DNA of 64,000 nt. Source: JAHECQ01 sp963775125 (GTDB lineage Bacteria; Actinomycetota; Acidimicrobiia; Acidimicrobiales; SZUA-35). Below the pieces are notes generated by a model, which saw only the letters and a list, made by a program, of their open reading frames with translations, did no database searches and was not told the origin of the DNA. How positions within the stretch are numbered: position 1 is the first letter of the stretch; the number at the start of each line of letters is the position of its first letter. Of the stretch, positions 17,022 to 26,349 are shown piece after piece. The DNA lies in NCBI GenBank assembly GCA_963775125.1, contig CAVZHQ010000002.1, positions 930,001 through 994,000 of the forward strand, written 5' to 3'. The translations under genes and the position numbers were made by a program.

Positions 17022-17507
17022 GTGTCCGAACCGCTCCTCACCGTTCTCAAGTGGTGTCTCCTCGCGCTCCTCTATCTGTTCTTTTTTCGGGTCCTTCAGG
17101 TGACATGGCATTTCTCGGGAGCGTCCACCGGGTCCAAATCGGCCGAGCCAAAGCGGGCCGAGCCGAAGCGGGCCGAGACCAAGCGGGCCGAGACCAAGCC
17201 CGAGGTCAAGGCCACCTCGGTGTGGTCCCTTCGGGTGCTCGAACCGCCGACGTTGGCCGGCCGGTCGTTCGAAGTGAAGGGGTCAGCCACGCTGGGACGA
17301 GCAGCCGGCTGTGAGATCACGCTCGACGACACCTTCGTCTCCCAGATGCACGCCAGGGTCTCACTCACCGATGTCGGCGTCGTGCTCGAAGATCTCGGGT
17401 CGACCAACGGCACCTACCTGAACCGTCAACGAGTAACCTCGGCCACCGTGGTTCAGCCCGGTGACCAAATCCAGCTCGGTGGAACGGTGTTGGAGCTCCG
17501 CTCATGA
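17022..17507 (+). CDS. fhaB: FhaB (FipA-like): membrane-anchored FHA protein
   Basis: About 161 residues from GTG 17022 (VSEPLLTVLKW); an in-frame ATG at 16980 is upstream but the family usually begins close to the membrane helix. One N-terminal helix (LLALLYLFFFRVLQV) is followed by a Lys/Glu/Pro/Ala linker built of 15-base DNA repeats, then an FHA domain (LGRAAGCEITLDDTFVSQMH, LEDLGSTNGTYLNRQRV). It should bind phosphothreonine on septal or elongation proteins at the membrane. The stop overlaps pstP by ATGA, as expected for this conserved operon. Confidence 0.9.
   Translation: MSEPLLTVLKWCLLALLYLFFFRVLQVTWHFSGASTGSKSAEPKRAEPKRAETKRAETKPEVKATSVWSLRVLEPPTLAGRSFEVKGSATLGRAAGCEITLDDTFVSQMHARVSLTDVGVVLEDLGSTNGTYLNRQRVTSATVVQPGDQIQLGGTVLELRS
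17142..17200 (+). repeat. 15-base tandem repeat encoding the KRAEP/KRAET linker of FhaB
   Basis: About four copies of a 15-base unit encode K-R-A-E-P twice and K-R-A-E-T twice. Copies differ at synonymous and Pro/Thr positions. In-phase repeat changes would alter linker length without breaking the frame. Confidence 0.8.
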
Positions 17508-18631
17508 GGCTCTCAGGCGCGTCGGCATCCCACGTTGGGCAAGTTCGCGACAACAACCAGGACCGCGCGCTTTTCACCGCGACACTGGGAGCGGTGGCCG
17601 ACGGCATGGGCGGTCACGTCGGGGGAGAGAAGGCGGCGGCCATGGCCATCGCCGAATTCAACGGCGTTCGTGGCGTGTTGTCCGAGCAGCGACTCATCGA
17701 CGTGGTGCAGGCGGCCAACCGGCGCATCTACGAAGCGGCCCTGCAGCCGTCACTGCGCGGCATGGGCACCACCATCGTCGTGGCCAGCTTCGATCCGGCC
17801 GACGATGTCGTCACCTTGGTCAACGTCGGCGACAGCCGTGGGTACCTCCTCCGTGACGGCGAGTTCCGGCAGGTCACCATCGACCACTCGCTCGTCGAGG
17901 ATCTGATCCGCGAGGGTCAGATCACCGAGGAGGAAGCTCGGGTCCACCCACAACGCAACATCGTCACTCGGGCCCTCGGCATCATGCCCGAGGTCGAGGT
18001 CGACGCCTTTGCCGTGCGAGTGCAACCGGGTGACCGTCTTCTCCTGGCAAGCGATGGTCTCTCCAACGAGGTCGATCCGAGCCGCATCGCGTCCATCCTG
18101 GCCGAAGCAGCCACGGCTTCGGAGGCTTGCAACCGGCTGGTCGATGCGGCGTTGGCCGGTGGAGGACGAGACAACGTCACGGTCGTGGTTCTCGATCTCA
18201 TCGATGGGGGCGAGACGGTCGCCGATCAAACCTCGGCCGACGCGTTGGAGCCCGTCGGCGACCACGCCGACAACGTCCTTGCTGACATCGCACGTCCCAG
18301 TAAGCGCCGCTTTCCCCTCCGATCCTTCCTGGTACTGCTCGGCGTGCTCATTCTCCTCGGTAGCGCGACTGCCGGAACCGCTTGGTACGCCCGCAATGGC
18401 TATTTCGCCGACGAGCTCGATGGGGCGGTTGCGATTTTCCGAGGCCGGCCGGGCGGTGTCCTCTGGTTCAAGCCGACCGAGGAAGAGCTGACCGAGATCC
18501 GCGTCGAGGACCTCGACGGCGCATCGCAGACTCGGCTCGAGCAACGGCCCGTCTGGTCGACCCTGTCCGATGCCCGTGACTTCGTCGCCAACCTCGACAC
18601 GACTGTCATCACCGCAACCGCCGGGAACTGA
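17504..18631 (+). CDS. pstP: PP2C-family Ser/Thr phosphatase PstP
   Basis: 375 residues. The PPM catalytic domain (1-240) has the metal-binding motifs SHVGQVRDNNQD, AVADGMGGHVGGEKAA, VNVGDSRGYLLRDG, LLLASDGLSNEV and GGGRDNVTVVVLD. A single membrane helix (FLVLLGVLILLGSATAG, about residues 273-293) precedes a short extracytoplasmic tail. PstP dephosphorylates PknB and its targets and is the counterweight to the kinase at the end of the operon. It overlaps fhaB by 4 bases and is 2 bases from rodA. Confidence 0.95.
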   Translation: MRLSGASASHVGQVRDNNQDRALFTATLGAVADGMGGHVGGEKAAAMAIAEFNGVRGVLSEQRLIDVVQAANRRIYEAALQPSLRGMGTTIVVASFDPADDVVTLVNVGDSRGYLLRDGEFRQVTIDHSLVEDLIREGQITEEEARVHPQRNIVTRALGIMPEVEVDAFAVRVQPGDRLLLASDGLSNEVDPSRIASILAEAATASEACNRLVDAALAGGGRDNVTVVVLDLIDGGETVADQTSADALEPVGDHADNVLADIARPSKRRFPLRSFLVLLGVLILLGSATAGTAWYARNGYFADELDGAVAIFRGRPGGVLWFKPTEEELTEIRVEDLDGASQTRLEQRPVWSTLSDARDFVANLDTTVITATAGN

Positions 18632-18633
18632 AC

Positions 18634-19908
18634 ATGCGGCCCCGCACCGTCGAGCTCGGGCTCCTCATCATGGCTTCGCTGATCACGGTCTCGGCCTATG
18701 GCCTGACGAGTCTCGGCCGCGCCGCCTCGCTGCCGGCGAACATCGTTCCATTCCTCGGCATCGTGCTCGGCCTGCTCCTCGGCGGGCACCTGGTCGTCCG
18801 ACAATTCGCGCCATTGGCCGATGGACTGCTCCTCCCGCTGGCGGCCCTCCTCAACGGCCTCGGCTATGTGGTGATCGCCCGGCTCGATCCGGACCTCGCC
18901 GCCAGTCAGTCGGCATGGACCTTCATCGGTCTCGGTGGTTTCACCGCAACGCTGATCCTGGTGAAGGACGTCCGCCGGCTCGAGTCCTACCGGTACAGCC
19001 TGGCCCTCCTCGGCGTCATCCTTCTGCTGCTTCCGCTCTTGCCCGGTCTCGGGGTCAACATCAACGGCGCCCGAATCTGGCTACGCGTCGGCCCGTTCAG
19101 TATTCAGCCGGGTGAGTTCGCCAAGGTCGTGCTGGCCGCGTTCCTCGCTGGCTACCTCGTCGACAAGCGTGAACTCTTGATGTTGAGCAATCGCCGACTC
19201 GGCCCGCTGCATCTGCCGGACTTCAAGTACTTCGGACCGTTGCTGCTGGCGTGGGGTGTCGCCCTGGTCGTGATGGTCGCCGAACGCGACCTTGGCTCAT
19301 CACTCCTCTTCTTCGCGCTCTTCGTCGTGATGCTCTACCTCTCGACCGGGCGTACCGCCTATGTCCTCACCGGACTCACCATGTTCGGCGCCGGCGCCTA
19401 TTTCTCCTTCCGGACGTTCTCCCACGTGCAACGGCGGGTCGACATCTGGCTGAACCCGTTCGAAGACCCGAAGAATGCCGGGTTCCAGATCGTCGAAGCG
19501 GCCTTCGCCATGGCCGACGGCGGGATTACCGGCACAGGTCTCGGCTTGGGAACGCCCGGCAAGATCCCCTACGCGCCGACCGACATGATCTTCGCCGCGA
19601 TCGGCGAGGAAACGGGCCTCCTCGGCGCCAGCGCCGTGCTCATCACCTTCGTGCTCTTCGCCGCCACGGGGTTCCGGGTCGCGTCCCAGAGCACGGATGA
19701 CTTCGAAAAGCTGCTGGCCGCCGGGCTCACTGCGCTGTTGTCGTTCCAGGCCTTCGTGATTGTCGGCGGCATCCTCCGAGTGCTTCCCCTCACGGGCGTG
19801 ACCCTTCCGTTCGTTTCCTACGGCGGATCGTCGCTCATCGCCAACTACATCATTCTCGCCCTGCTGGTCCGCATCTCGGATCGGTCACGACGGGCGACAA
19901 CGCCATGA
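18634..19908 (+). CDS. rodA: SEDS-family peptidoglycan polymerase (RodA/FtsW type)
   Basis: 424 residues with about ten to twelve membrane helices throughout. The SEDS signatures are visible: NGARIWLRVGPFSIQPGEFA with the catalytic-type Asp/Glu region, WGVALVVMVAERDLGSSLLF, and the C-terminal LPLTGVTLPFVSYGGSSL. The protein polymerises lipid II glycan strands together with its partner class B PBP, which is the next gene (overlap 4 bases). Operon position identifies it as the elongation-type RodA rather than FtsW. Confidence 0.95.
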   Translation: MRPRTVELGLLIMASLITVSAYGLTSLGRAASLPANIVPFLGIVLGLLLGGHLVVRQFAPLADGLLLPLAALLNGLGYVVIARLDPDLAASQSAWTFIGLGGFTATLILVKDVRRLESYRYSLALLGVILLLLPLLPGLGVNINGARIWLRVGPFSIQPGEFAKVVLAAFLAGYLVDKRELLMLSNRRLGPLHLPDFKYFGPLLLAWGVALVVMVAERDLGSSLLFFALFVVMLYLSTGRTAYVLTGLTMFGAGAYFSFRTFSHVQRRVDIWLNPFEDPKNAGFQIVEAAFAMADGGITGTGLGLGTPGKIPYAPTDMIFAAIGEETGLLGASAVLITFVLFAATGFRVASQSTDDFEKLLAAGLTALLSFQAFVIVGGILRVLPLTGVTLPFVSYGGSSLIANYIILALLVRISDRSRRATTP

Positions 19909-21422
19909 TCGAACGCTCACTTCGTCACGTGGTGTTCGTGATTCTCGGCTGTTTCGTGGTCCTCTTCGTGCAGCTCAACCGGGTGCAGGTGCTGGACGCC
20001 GAATCGCTGCGACAGCATCCGGCCAACACCCGCACCGTTCAGCGCGACTTCAATCGGGCACGCGGCCCCATCGTCACCAGCGACGGGCAGGTCGTGGCAA
20101 AGTCGGTGGCCAGCGACGGCCCGTTCGAGCGTCAGCGCCAGTACCCGTTCGGTGACCTGTACGCCCACTCGGCCGGCTACCTCTCCTTCAACGTCGGCGC
20201 CGACGGCCTCGAGCGAAGTTCCAACGACGCGCTCGTCGGACGGACGGCCTCGCTGCAACTCGGCGGTCTGGCCGGTCTCCTGGGGGAGGAAGACCCGACG
20301 GGTGAGGTGGTGATGACCATCCGCCATGACCTGCAGACCGCTGCTCGCGATGCCTTGGGTGAACGCAAGGGCTCGGTCGTCATGCTCGATCCGCGCACCG
20401 GTGCGGTGCTGGCACTCTGGAGCTGGCCGAGCTTCGACGCCAACGCTCTGGCCAGCCACAGCGGCGTGGCGGTCAACGAGGCTTTCGCCGCACTCAATGC
20501 CGCCGAGGGCAACCCGTTACGTGCCGCGACCTACCGAGATGTCTTCTTCCCCGGGTCCACCTTCAAGGTGGTGACCGCAGCCGCCGGCCTGTCGACCGGC
20601 GTTGCGTCACTGACCTCCCCGGTGTTCGACGCAGCCGACAGCTACACCCCTCCAGGTACGACTCGTCCGTTGTCCAACTTCGGTGGGGCCACGTGCGGAG
20701 GCGACCTCGTAGAGATGCTCCGTGTCTCGTGCAACACCGCGTTCGCCAAGCTCGGTGCCGAGTTCCTCGGCCCGACTCGACTCATCGAACAAGCCCAACA
20801 GTTCGGGTTCAACTCGGTGCCTCCGTTCGATCTTCCGGGCACGGTGGCCAGTCGCTTTCCCACTGATTTCGGCGACGAGTTGGCCCCACCGTCCTTCGAG
20901 TTGCCGGCCGGTCGCTTCGAGAACACTCCTGCGTTGGCCCAGGCCTCCATCGGCCAGAACGACGTGGCCGCCAGCCCATTGCAGATGGCCCTGGTCGCAG
21001 CCGCCATCGCCAACGACGGCGTGATCATGGAACCCCACGTGGTGGAGTCGATCCGAGACATCAAGGGCGACATCGTCGACGAGACCGACCCGGAGGCTTG
21101 GGTCCAAGCGATCCCCCCGACGGTGGCCGCTGACCTTCGCATGGCGCTGCGCAACGTCGTCGACAACGGCACCGCTCAGGCGGCGGCAGTCCCCGGGTTG
21201 GTTGTGGGGGCCAAGACAGGCACGGCCCAGCTCGGAACCGACCCACCCCGATCGCACGCCTGGATGATCGCTTTCGCCGGACCACAGAATGCCCCTCCGG
21301 AGGTAGTCGTTGCGGTCCTGGTCGAGGGTGTCGAAGGCTCAGCCGACCAGACGGGCGGTCGGGCCGCCGGCCCGATCGTCCGAGCGCTGATCGAAACCTA
21401 CGCCCGATCGACAGGAGACTGA
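19905..21422 (+). CDS. pbpA: Class B penicillin-binding protein (PbpA)
   Basis: 505 residues: an N-terminal membrane anchor (HVVFVILGCFVVLFVQLNRV), a dimerisation region (ARGPIVTSDGQVVAKSV) and a transpeptidase domain with SxxK as STFK near residue 218, SxN as SCN in LRVSCNTAFAKLG, and KTG as GAKTGTAQLG near residue 437. The enzyme cross-links peptidoglycan with the RodA polymerase. The ATGA overlap with rodA supports a stoichiometric pair. A 102-base gap with degenerate GGGTTGGACGGG-type repeats separates it from pknB. Confidence 0.95.
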   Translation: MIERSLRHVVFVILGCFVVLFVQLNRVQVLDAESLRQHPANTRTVQRDFNRARGPIVTSDGQVVAKSVASDGPFERQRQYPFGDLYAHSAGYLSFNVGADGLERSSNDALVGRTASLQLGGLAGLLGEEDPTGEVVMTIRHDLQTAARDALGERKGSVVMLDPRTGAVLALWSWPSFDANALASHSGVAVNEAFAALNAAEGNPLRAATYRDVFFPGSTFKVVTAAAGLSTGVASLTSPVFDAADSYTPPGTTRPLSNFGGATCGGDLVEMLRVSCNTAFAKLGAEFLGPTRLIEQAQQFGFNSVPPFDLPGTVASRFPTDFGDELAPPSFELPAGRFENTPALAQASIGQNDVAASPLQMALVAAAIANDGVIMEPHVVESIRDIKGDIVDETDPEAWVQAIPPTVAADLRMALRNVVDNGTAQAAAVPGLVVGAKTGTAQLGTDPPRSHAWMIAFAGPQNAPPEVVVAVLVEGVEGSADQTGGRAAGPIVRALIETYARSTGD

Positions 21423-21524
21423 GTTGGACGGGAGGACTGGGTTGGACGGGGGACGGAGTTGAATGGGGACTGAATTGTCGGTGACCACCAGAGCTGTGCT
21501 CGATCTCACTAACCTTGCGTTGCC

Positions 21525-23515
21525 GTGACTGACGCCAACACCCCTCGCCCGATTCTCAACGGCCGATACGAACTGCATCGTCGATTGGCGCGCGGGGGTA
21601 TGGCCGATGTCTTCCTTGCCCACGACCAGCTGCTCGACCGGCCGGTTGCCATCAAGGTCTTGTTCCCGCAATTCGCCTCGGAGCCGGCATTCGTCGAGCG
21701 GTTCCGCCGAGAGGCCCAAGCCGCCGCAAATCTGAATCATCCCAGCATCGTCGCCGTCTACGACTGGGGCGAACACGACAACACCTACTTCATCGTCATG
21801 GAGTACGTGGAAGGCCGAAGCCTCGCCGAGATCATTCGCAGCGAAGGCACGTTGCATCCCGACCGGGCGGCCGAGATCGCCACCGACGTCGCCGCAGCCC
21901 TGGGCTTCGCCCACCGCAATGGGGTCGTGCACCGAGATGTCAAGGGCGGCAACATCCTGGTCAACCAGGCCGGACAGGTGAAGGTCACCGACTTCGGTAT
22001 CGCCCGCGCGTTCGGTGGGGGCGACGAACTGACCCAGACCGGTTCGGTCATGGGCACCGCAACCTACTTCTCGCCCGAGCAGGCCCAAGGTAAGACGGTC
22101 GACCCCCGAAGCGACCTCTACTCGCTCGGTGTCGTGCTCTTCGAAATGGTGACCGGCCGCCCGCCGTTCCTCGGCGATTCCCCCGTGGCCATTGCCTACA
22201 AGCATGTCCAAGAGGCACCCCCGCGGCCGACGTCGCTCAACCCGGCGTTGCCGCAGGCTCTCGAAGCCATCATCGCCCGCCTATTGGCAAAGAACCCCGA
22301 CGACCGCTATCCCTCGGCCGAGGAGCTGCGTTCCGAGCTTCGCCGATTCCGCGAGGGTCAGCCCCTGCAGGGGGTGAGTCGGCCTTCGGTCGGCGTGGTC
22401 GCCCCGATCGCAGTCGCTGAGCCGACCACAACCGCAACGAGAGCGGTCATCGACCAGACCCGCGCCATGCCGGCGGCCACCGCGGCCGAGGTCGGCCTGG
22501 TCGAAGAGGACTATTACGAGCCACCTCGCCGCAATGGCATGTTCCTCGTAGCGCTCGCGGCGCTCATCGTGCTGCTCGGCGGACTCCTGTACTACGTCTA
22601 CAACCAGGTCGGTGTCGACGATCAGCAGGAGGCCGGCGAGATGATCTCGGTCCCCAACGTCGTCGGCGAAACCAAGGAGACGGCCGAGCGGCTGCTCCGC
22701 GACGCGGGTTTCGTCCCCAACGCGGTGTACGAGCTCAAGCCCGACGTACCGCCGGACGAAGTCTTCGAACAGACCCCGGCGCAAGGTGAGGAAGCGGTCA
22801 AGGACTCACCCGTCACGATCAAGGTCAGCCAAGCCGCCGAGACCGTGACCTTGGTCGACGTCGTCGGTCGTACGGAGCAGGAGGCCACCAGCATGCTCAA
22901 CGGCCTCGGTCTCCGGGTCGACTACAAACGTGAGGCCGACGATCTCGTGCCCGAAGGCACGGTCATTTCCATGAACCCGCTGCCGGGAGAGGTCAACCCC
23001 GAGGCGCTCATCACCCTGACCATCTCCACTGGCCCGGCCGAGATCGATGTGCCCCAGTTGGCGGGCCTGACCGTGCAGGAGGCCAGCAATCTGCTGGGAC
23101 AGCGCAGTTTGCCGAACCCGCTCGTGGTTCCCGAACCGTCGGCAACGGTGGCAAAGGGCCTGGTGATCCGAAGTGATCCAGAAGCCGGGACGGCGGTGTC
23201 CAAGGACCGTCAGATCACGCTCTACGTGTCCGATGGACCGGAAACCGCGCTCGGTGCCCCCGGTCGTGGGACTCACGCAGGCCGCGGCCGAACAGGCCAT
23301 CATCAACCGCGGATTCACCCCGATGGTCGAGTTCGTCGATGTTCCCTTCGGCTCTGACGACGACGGGAAGGTGACCGCCCAAGACCCGGCGGCCAACACC
23401 AAACTCGGAAAAGGGCGCCGAGGTGATCATCCGAGTCGGTCGGGAGGTCGCTGCCACAACGACGACATCGACCACCGCGCCGGCTACCACCACGTCGACT
23501 ACTGCCGGAGCGTAA
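21525..23515 (+). CDS. pknB: PknB: transmembrane Ser/Thr kinase with four PASTA domains (two frame breaks)
   Basis: The kinase domain (residues 12-275) shows the glycine loop LARGGMADVFLAHD, invariant Lys in VAIKVLF, catalytic VVHRDVKGGNILV, DFG in VTDFGIARAF and a TxY-like activation segment GSVMGTATYFSPEQAQG. One membrane helix near residues 338-358 leads to PASTA repeats that begin VPNVVGET, LVDVVGRT and VPQLAGLT. The fourth (PVVGLTQAAAEQAI) is read only after a +1 base change near 23250. A second +1 change in the AAAAGGG run near 23409 opens the Thr-rich tail, which ends at TAA 23513-23515. Without these corrections the frame ends at 23357 with a non-PASTA tail. Both look like single-base insertions. 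No pknA paralogue is next to it. Start GTG 21525. Confidence 0.9.
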
Positions 23516-23529
23516 GGGCGTACCGGGGT

Positions 23530-24132
23530 TCAGCGGCAGCGGTTCAGGAAGTTGGCGACGATGTCCTTGCCGCCCATGGTCAGGACCGACTCGGGATGGA
23601 ACTGCACCCCTTCGACGTCGAAGGTACGGTGACGAAGCCCCATGATGAGACCGTCGTCGGTTTCGGCGGTGATTTCGAGGTCGCTTCCGATGGTGTCGCG
23701 CTGCACGATGAGTGAGTGGTAGCGGGTCGCCTCGAGCGGGTTGGGTAGCCCGGCGAACACGCCGGCGTCGTGGTGACGGACGATGGATGTCTTGCCGTGC
23801 ATGAGGTGCGGTGCCCGGACGACGTCGCCGCCGTAGACCTGGCCGATGGCCTGATGGCCGAGACAGACGCCGAATACGGGGCTGACGCCGGCGAATCGCT
23901 GGATGGCTTCGAGGGAGCAGCCGGCATCGTCCGGGGTGCCGGGCCCGGGCGAGACGAGCACGCCGGCGGGCTCCATGGCGAGCAACTCGTCGACGCTGCG
24001 GGCGTTGTTGCGGACCACGATCGGTTCGGCCCCGAGCTCGCCCAAATACTGGACGAGGATGTACACGAACGAGTCGAAGTTGTCGATGACGAGGATTCGT
24101 GGGGCGGGAGCTGGGGCTGAATTTGCCACCAT
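23530..24132 (-). CDS. Glutamine amidotransferase, anthranilate/aminodeoxychorismate synthase component II
   Basis: 200 residues of class I glutamine amidotransferase: ILVIDNFDSFVYILVQYLG start, oxyanion PGPGTPDDAG, nucleophile Cys in FGVCLGHQAIGQVYGG, and His/Glu in GVQFHPESVLT. It supplies ammonia from glutamine to a chorismate-using partner, either TrpE (tryptophan) or PabB (folate). No component I is in the window, so TrpG and PabA cannot be separated. Its place between pknB and crgA is conserved in actinobacteria (Rv0013-like). It is convergent with pknB, with a 14-base gap. Confidence 0.92.
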   Translation of the reverse strand: MVANSAPAPAPRILVIDNFDSFVYILVQYLGELGAEPIVVRNNARSVDELLAMEPAGVLVSPGPGTPDDAGCSLEAIQRFAGVSPVFGVCLGHQAIGQVYGGDVVRAPHLMHGKTSIVRHHDAGVFAGLPNPLEATRYHSLIVQRDTIGSDLEITAETDDGLIMGLRHRTFDVEGVQFHPESVLTMGGKDIVANFLNRCR

Positions 24133-24187
24133 CGAAGCCTAGTGGTCCGCACCGACGGGTCCGTGGGGTATTACGCTGACCCCCGCT

Positions 24188-24478
24188 ATGGCACGTCACG
24201 ACAAGAGCAAGAGCCGGGTCACCCCCAAGGGCACCACCTCCACGCCGCCCGCTGGGCCCGAGGGTGCTGCCGTTGCTCGTGCCCAACAGCATCAGCAGTT
24301 CCGCGGTCCATCACCTCGATGGGTACCGGCGATGATGCTGGTGTTCTTTGTCGTCGGCGTCCTGGTGATCCTGCTGAACTACCTGGAAGTCCTGCCGGGA
24401 TCGGCATCGAACTGGTACCTACTGGGCGGCCTGGGCTCCATCCTCGCCGGGATCATCACGGCAACCCAGTACCGCTGA
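24188..24478 (+). CDS. crgA: Cell division protein CrgA
   Basis: 96 residues. A basic, Pro/Thr-rich N-terminal tail (MARHDKSKSRVTPKGTT) is followed by two membrane helices (MMLVFFVVGVLVILLNYL and YLLGGLGSILAGIITAT). The PSPRWVPAMM entry and SNWYLLGG are typical of CrgA, an actinobacterial divisome protein that recruits FtsI and CwsA and stabilises the septum. Position next to the pknB locus agrees. The last codons and stop are duplicated immediately downstream. Confidence 0.9.
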   Translation: MARHDKSKSRVTPKGTTSTPPAGPEGAAVARAQQHQQFRGPSPRWVPAMMLVFFVVGVLVILLNYLEVLPGSASNWYLLGGLGSILAGIITATQYR

Positions 24479-24498
24479 AACCCCAGTACCGCTGAAAC
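24465..24498. repeat. 17-base tandem duplication over the crgA stop
   Basis: The CCCAGTACCGCTGAAA stretch ending crgA is repeated once with a one-base spacer. The second copy lies outside the gene and includes a second TGA in the same relative position. Confidence 0.85.
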
Positions 24499-24516
24499 CC
24501 CATACCCTGAACCGGC

Positions 24517-24942
24517 TTACAGCACGTCCTCGATGGCGGTGGTCAGTTCCATCTCGTCGGCGCAGTGTCGGGGCGCCTGCGGCACTTCGTCGTTGGCCAA
24601 GGTCAGACGGAGTTCGGTCCCACAGCTCGAGCAGCGATAGGTGAGCTTCACCCGCCTCAGCTCACCGGGGGGCGGGGGCGCAGGGATGGGGCGGGCGAAC
24701 GACCCCAGAATGGTGAAGCCGATTCGCAGCAGGACGTAGGCGATGGCCACGGCGATCAGGACGCGGAGCCACGGAAAGCCCGCCGCAATCAGCCCCACTG
24801 CGGCGAGGATCGAGATCACGGTCAGTGCGGCACGACGGCGACCCTGAATGCGTTCGTCCCGCTGTTTGGCGCTGGAGGCGATGGCCCGGGTGTCCTGGTC
24901 GATCACCTCGGGGAAGTCCGTGGTGGGATTGAAGTCATTCAT
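24517..24942 (-). CDS. Two-helix membrane protein with C-terminal zinc ribbon
   Basis: 141 residues from ATG 24942. The N-terminal 45 residues are charged and soluble. Two adjacent hydrophobic helices (AALTVISILAAVGLIAAGF and VLIAVAIAYVLLRIGFTIL) are followed by a Pro-rich hinge (ARPIPAPPPPGEL) and a small metal-binding tail with CSSCGTELRL and a later Cys in HCADEMEL. Zinc-ribbon-like domains after membrane helices are common in uncharacterised actinobacterial proteins. Function unknown. It is 14 bases downstream of the thiolase gene on the same strand. Confidence 0.72.
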   Translation of the reverse strand: MNDFNPTTDFPEVIDQDTRAIASSAKQRDERIQGRRRAALTVISILAAVGLIAAGFPWLRVLIAVAIAYVLLRIGFTILGSFARPIPAPPPPGELRRVKLTYRCSSCGTELRLTLANDEVPQAPRHCADEMELTTAIEDVL

Positions 24943-24956
24943 CGCAGTAACCGTCC

Positions 24957-26150
24957 TCAGTCGAGCCGTTCGATGATGGTTGCGTTGGCCATACCGCCGC
25001 CTTCGCACATGGTCTGCAGGCCGTAGCGGCCGCCTCGGCGCTCGAGTTCGTTGAGCATCGAGGTGAGAAGTCGGGCACCAGAACAGCCGAGCGGATGGCC
25101 GAGGGCGATGGCGCCACCGTTCGGGTTCACCCGTTCCATGTCGGGATGATGTTCCTTTTCCCAAGCCAAGACGACCGAGGCGAAGGCCTCGTTGACCTCG
25201 AAGACGTCGATGTCGGCGATGGTCAGCCCCGCCCGGTCGAGCACCTTGGTGGTTGCGGGTATGGGACCGGTGAGCATCGTGACCGGGTCGACGCCGGCCA
25301 CGGCGAACGCATGGAAACGGGCCCGCGCTCTGAGGCCGAGTTCTCGTGCCTTGCTCGCACGCATGATGAGCACCGCCGAAGCGCCATCGGTGATCTGGGA
25401 CGAATTCCCGGCCGTGACCTTCCCGTCGGGAATGAAGGCCGGCTTCAGAGCGGCGAGGCTCTCGGCCGTGCTCTCCCGGATGCCGCCATCGGTGCGGACC
25501 ATGTCTCCGGTGACGAGAACCCGATGGTTCTCCCGATCGAGAATCTTCTCGGCAACCGGAATGATCTCGGCATCGAAGCGCCCCTCGTCGCGGGCTCGGG
25601 CCGCGCGTTGCTGACTCTCGAGCGCGAACGCGTCGAGGTCCTGCCGGCTGAGGTTCCAGCGGTCGCTGATCATCTCGGCGCCGATGCCCTGAGGCACCAG
25701 ACCGCCGTCCTCGGCGTAGCGCTGGTTCATGGCGGCGGTGAACGGCTCGCCCAGGGTCGAATCGAGCACGGTGGCCCCCATCGGGACGAGGCTCATGACT
25801 TCGACGCCCGCCGCAACGACGATGTCGTACGCTCCGGCCATCACTCCTTGAGCGGCGAAGTGGGCCGACTGTTGGGACGATCCGCACTGCCGGTCGATGG
25901 TGGTGGCCGGAACCGATTCGGGCCAGCCCGCGGTGAGAACGGCGTTTCGTCCGACGTTCACGGCCTGAGCCCCGACTTGCATGACGCAGCCCATGATGAC
26001 GTCGTCGATGGAGGCCGGATCGAGGTTGTTGCGCTGGGCCAACGCCTTCAGCACTTCGGCGGCAAGATCGGCGGGGTGCCAGCCGGACAAACTGCCGTTC
26101 CGCTTGCCCATGGGGGTACGGACTGCATCGACGATGACGGCGTCTTCCAT
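24957..26150 (-). CDS. Acetyl-CoA acetyltransferase / 3-ketoacyl-CoA thiolase
   Basis: 397 residues, complete thiolase. The acylated Cys is in TIDRQCGSSQQSAHF (near residue 90), the GHP motif is in GAIALGHPLGCSGARL and the proton-donor Cys is in LQTMCEGGGMANATI. The NEAF signature is also visible (FEVNEAFASVVLAWE). The enzyme condenses or cleaves acyl-CoAs by Claisen chemistry in fatty acid, steroid or acetoacetyl-CoA metabolism. The local context (no hydratase or dehydrogenase in the same operon) does not show the direction or chain length. Confidence 0.93.
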   Translation of the reverse strand: MEDAVIVDAVRTPMGKRNGSLSGWHPADLAAEVLKALAQRNNLDPASIDDVIMGCVMQVGAQAVNVGRNAVLTAGWPESVPATTIDRQCGSSQQSAHFAAQGVMAGAYDIVVAAGVEVMSLVPMGATVLDSTLGEPFTAAMNQRYAEDGGLVPQGIGAEMISDRWNLSRQDLDAFALESQQRAARARDEGRFDAEIIPVAEKILDRENHRVLVTGDMVRTDGGIRESTAESLAALKPAFIPDGKVTAGNSSQITDGASAVLIMRASKARELGLRARARFHAFAVAGVDPVTMLTGPIPATTKVLDRAGLTIADIDVFEVNEAFASVVLAWEKEHHPDMERVNPNGGAIALGHPLGCSGARLLTSMLNELERRGGRYGLQTMCEGGGMANATIIERLD

Positions 26151-26349
26151 GTCGGAACCTTCCTGTCCGGCCCCGTTTCTCGGGACGATCGCAGTCTACG
26201 CCAGTGTCTCTGACGCGGCTCGGAGGGAGGGGGCCAGAGAAATTCCAACAAGTGTGTATGTGCTTGTGCAAGGATGTCCCGGTGTTTTCTTCCGAGGCTC
26301 TGCCGAACCCAGTCCGGTCGCTCGACGAGGTCCTGAGCGGGGGCCCGGC

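Noticed and set aside
21421..21524. Promoter assignment for pknB in the 102-base gap
   Set aside because: Degenerate GGGTTGGACGGG repeats are visible, but no -35/-10 pair with credible spacing could be supported.
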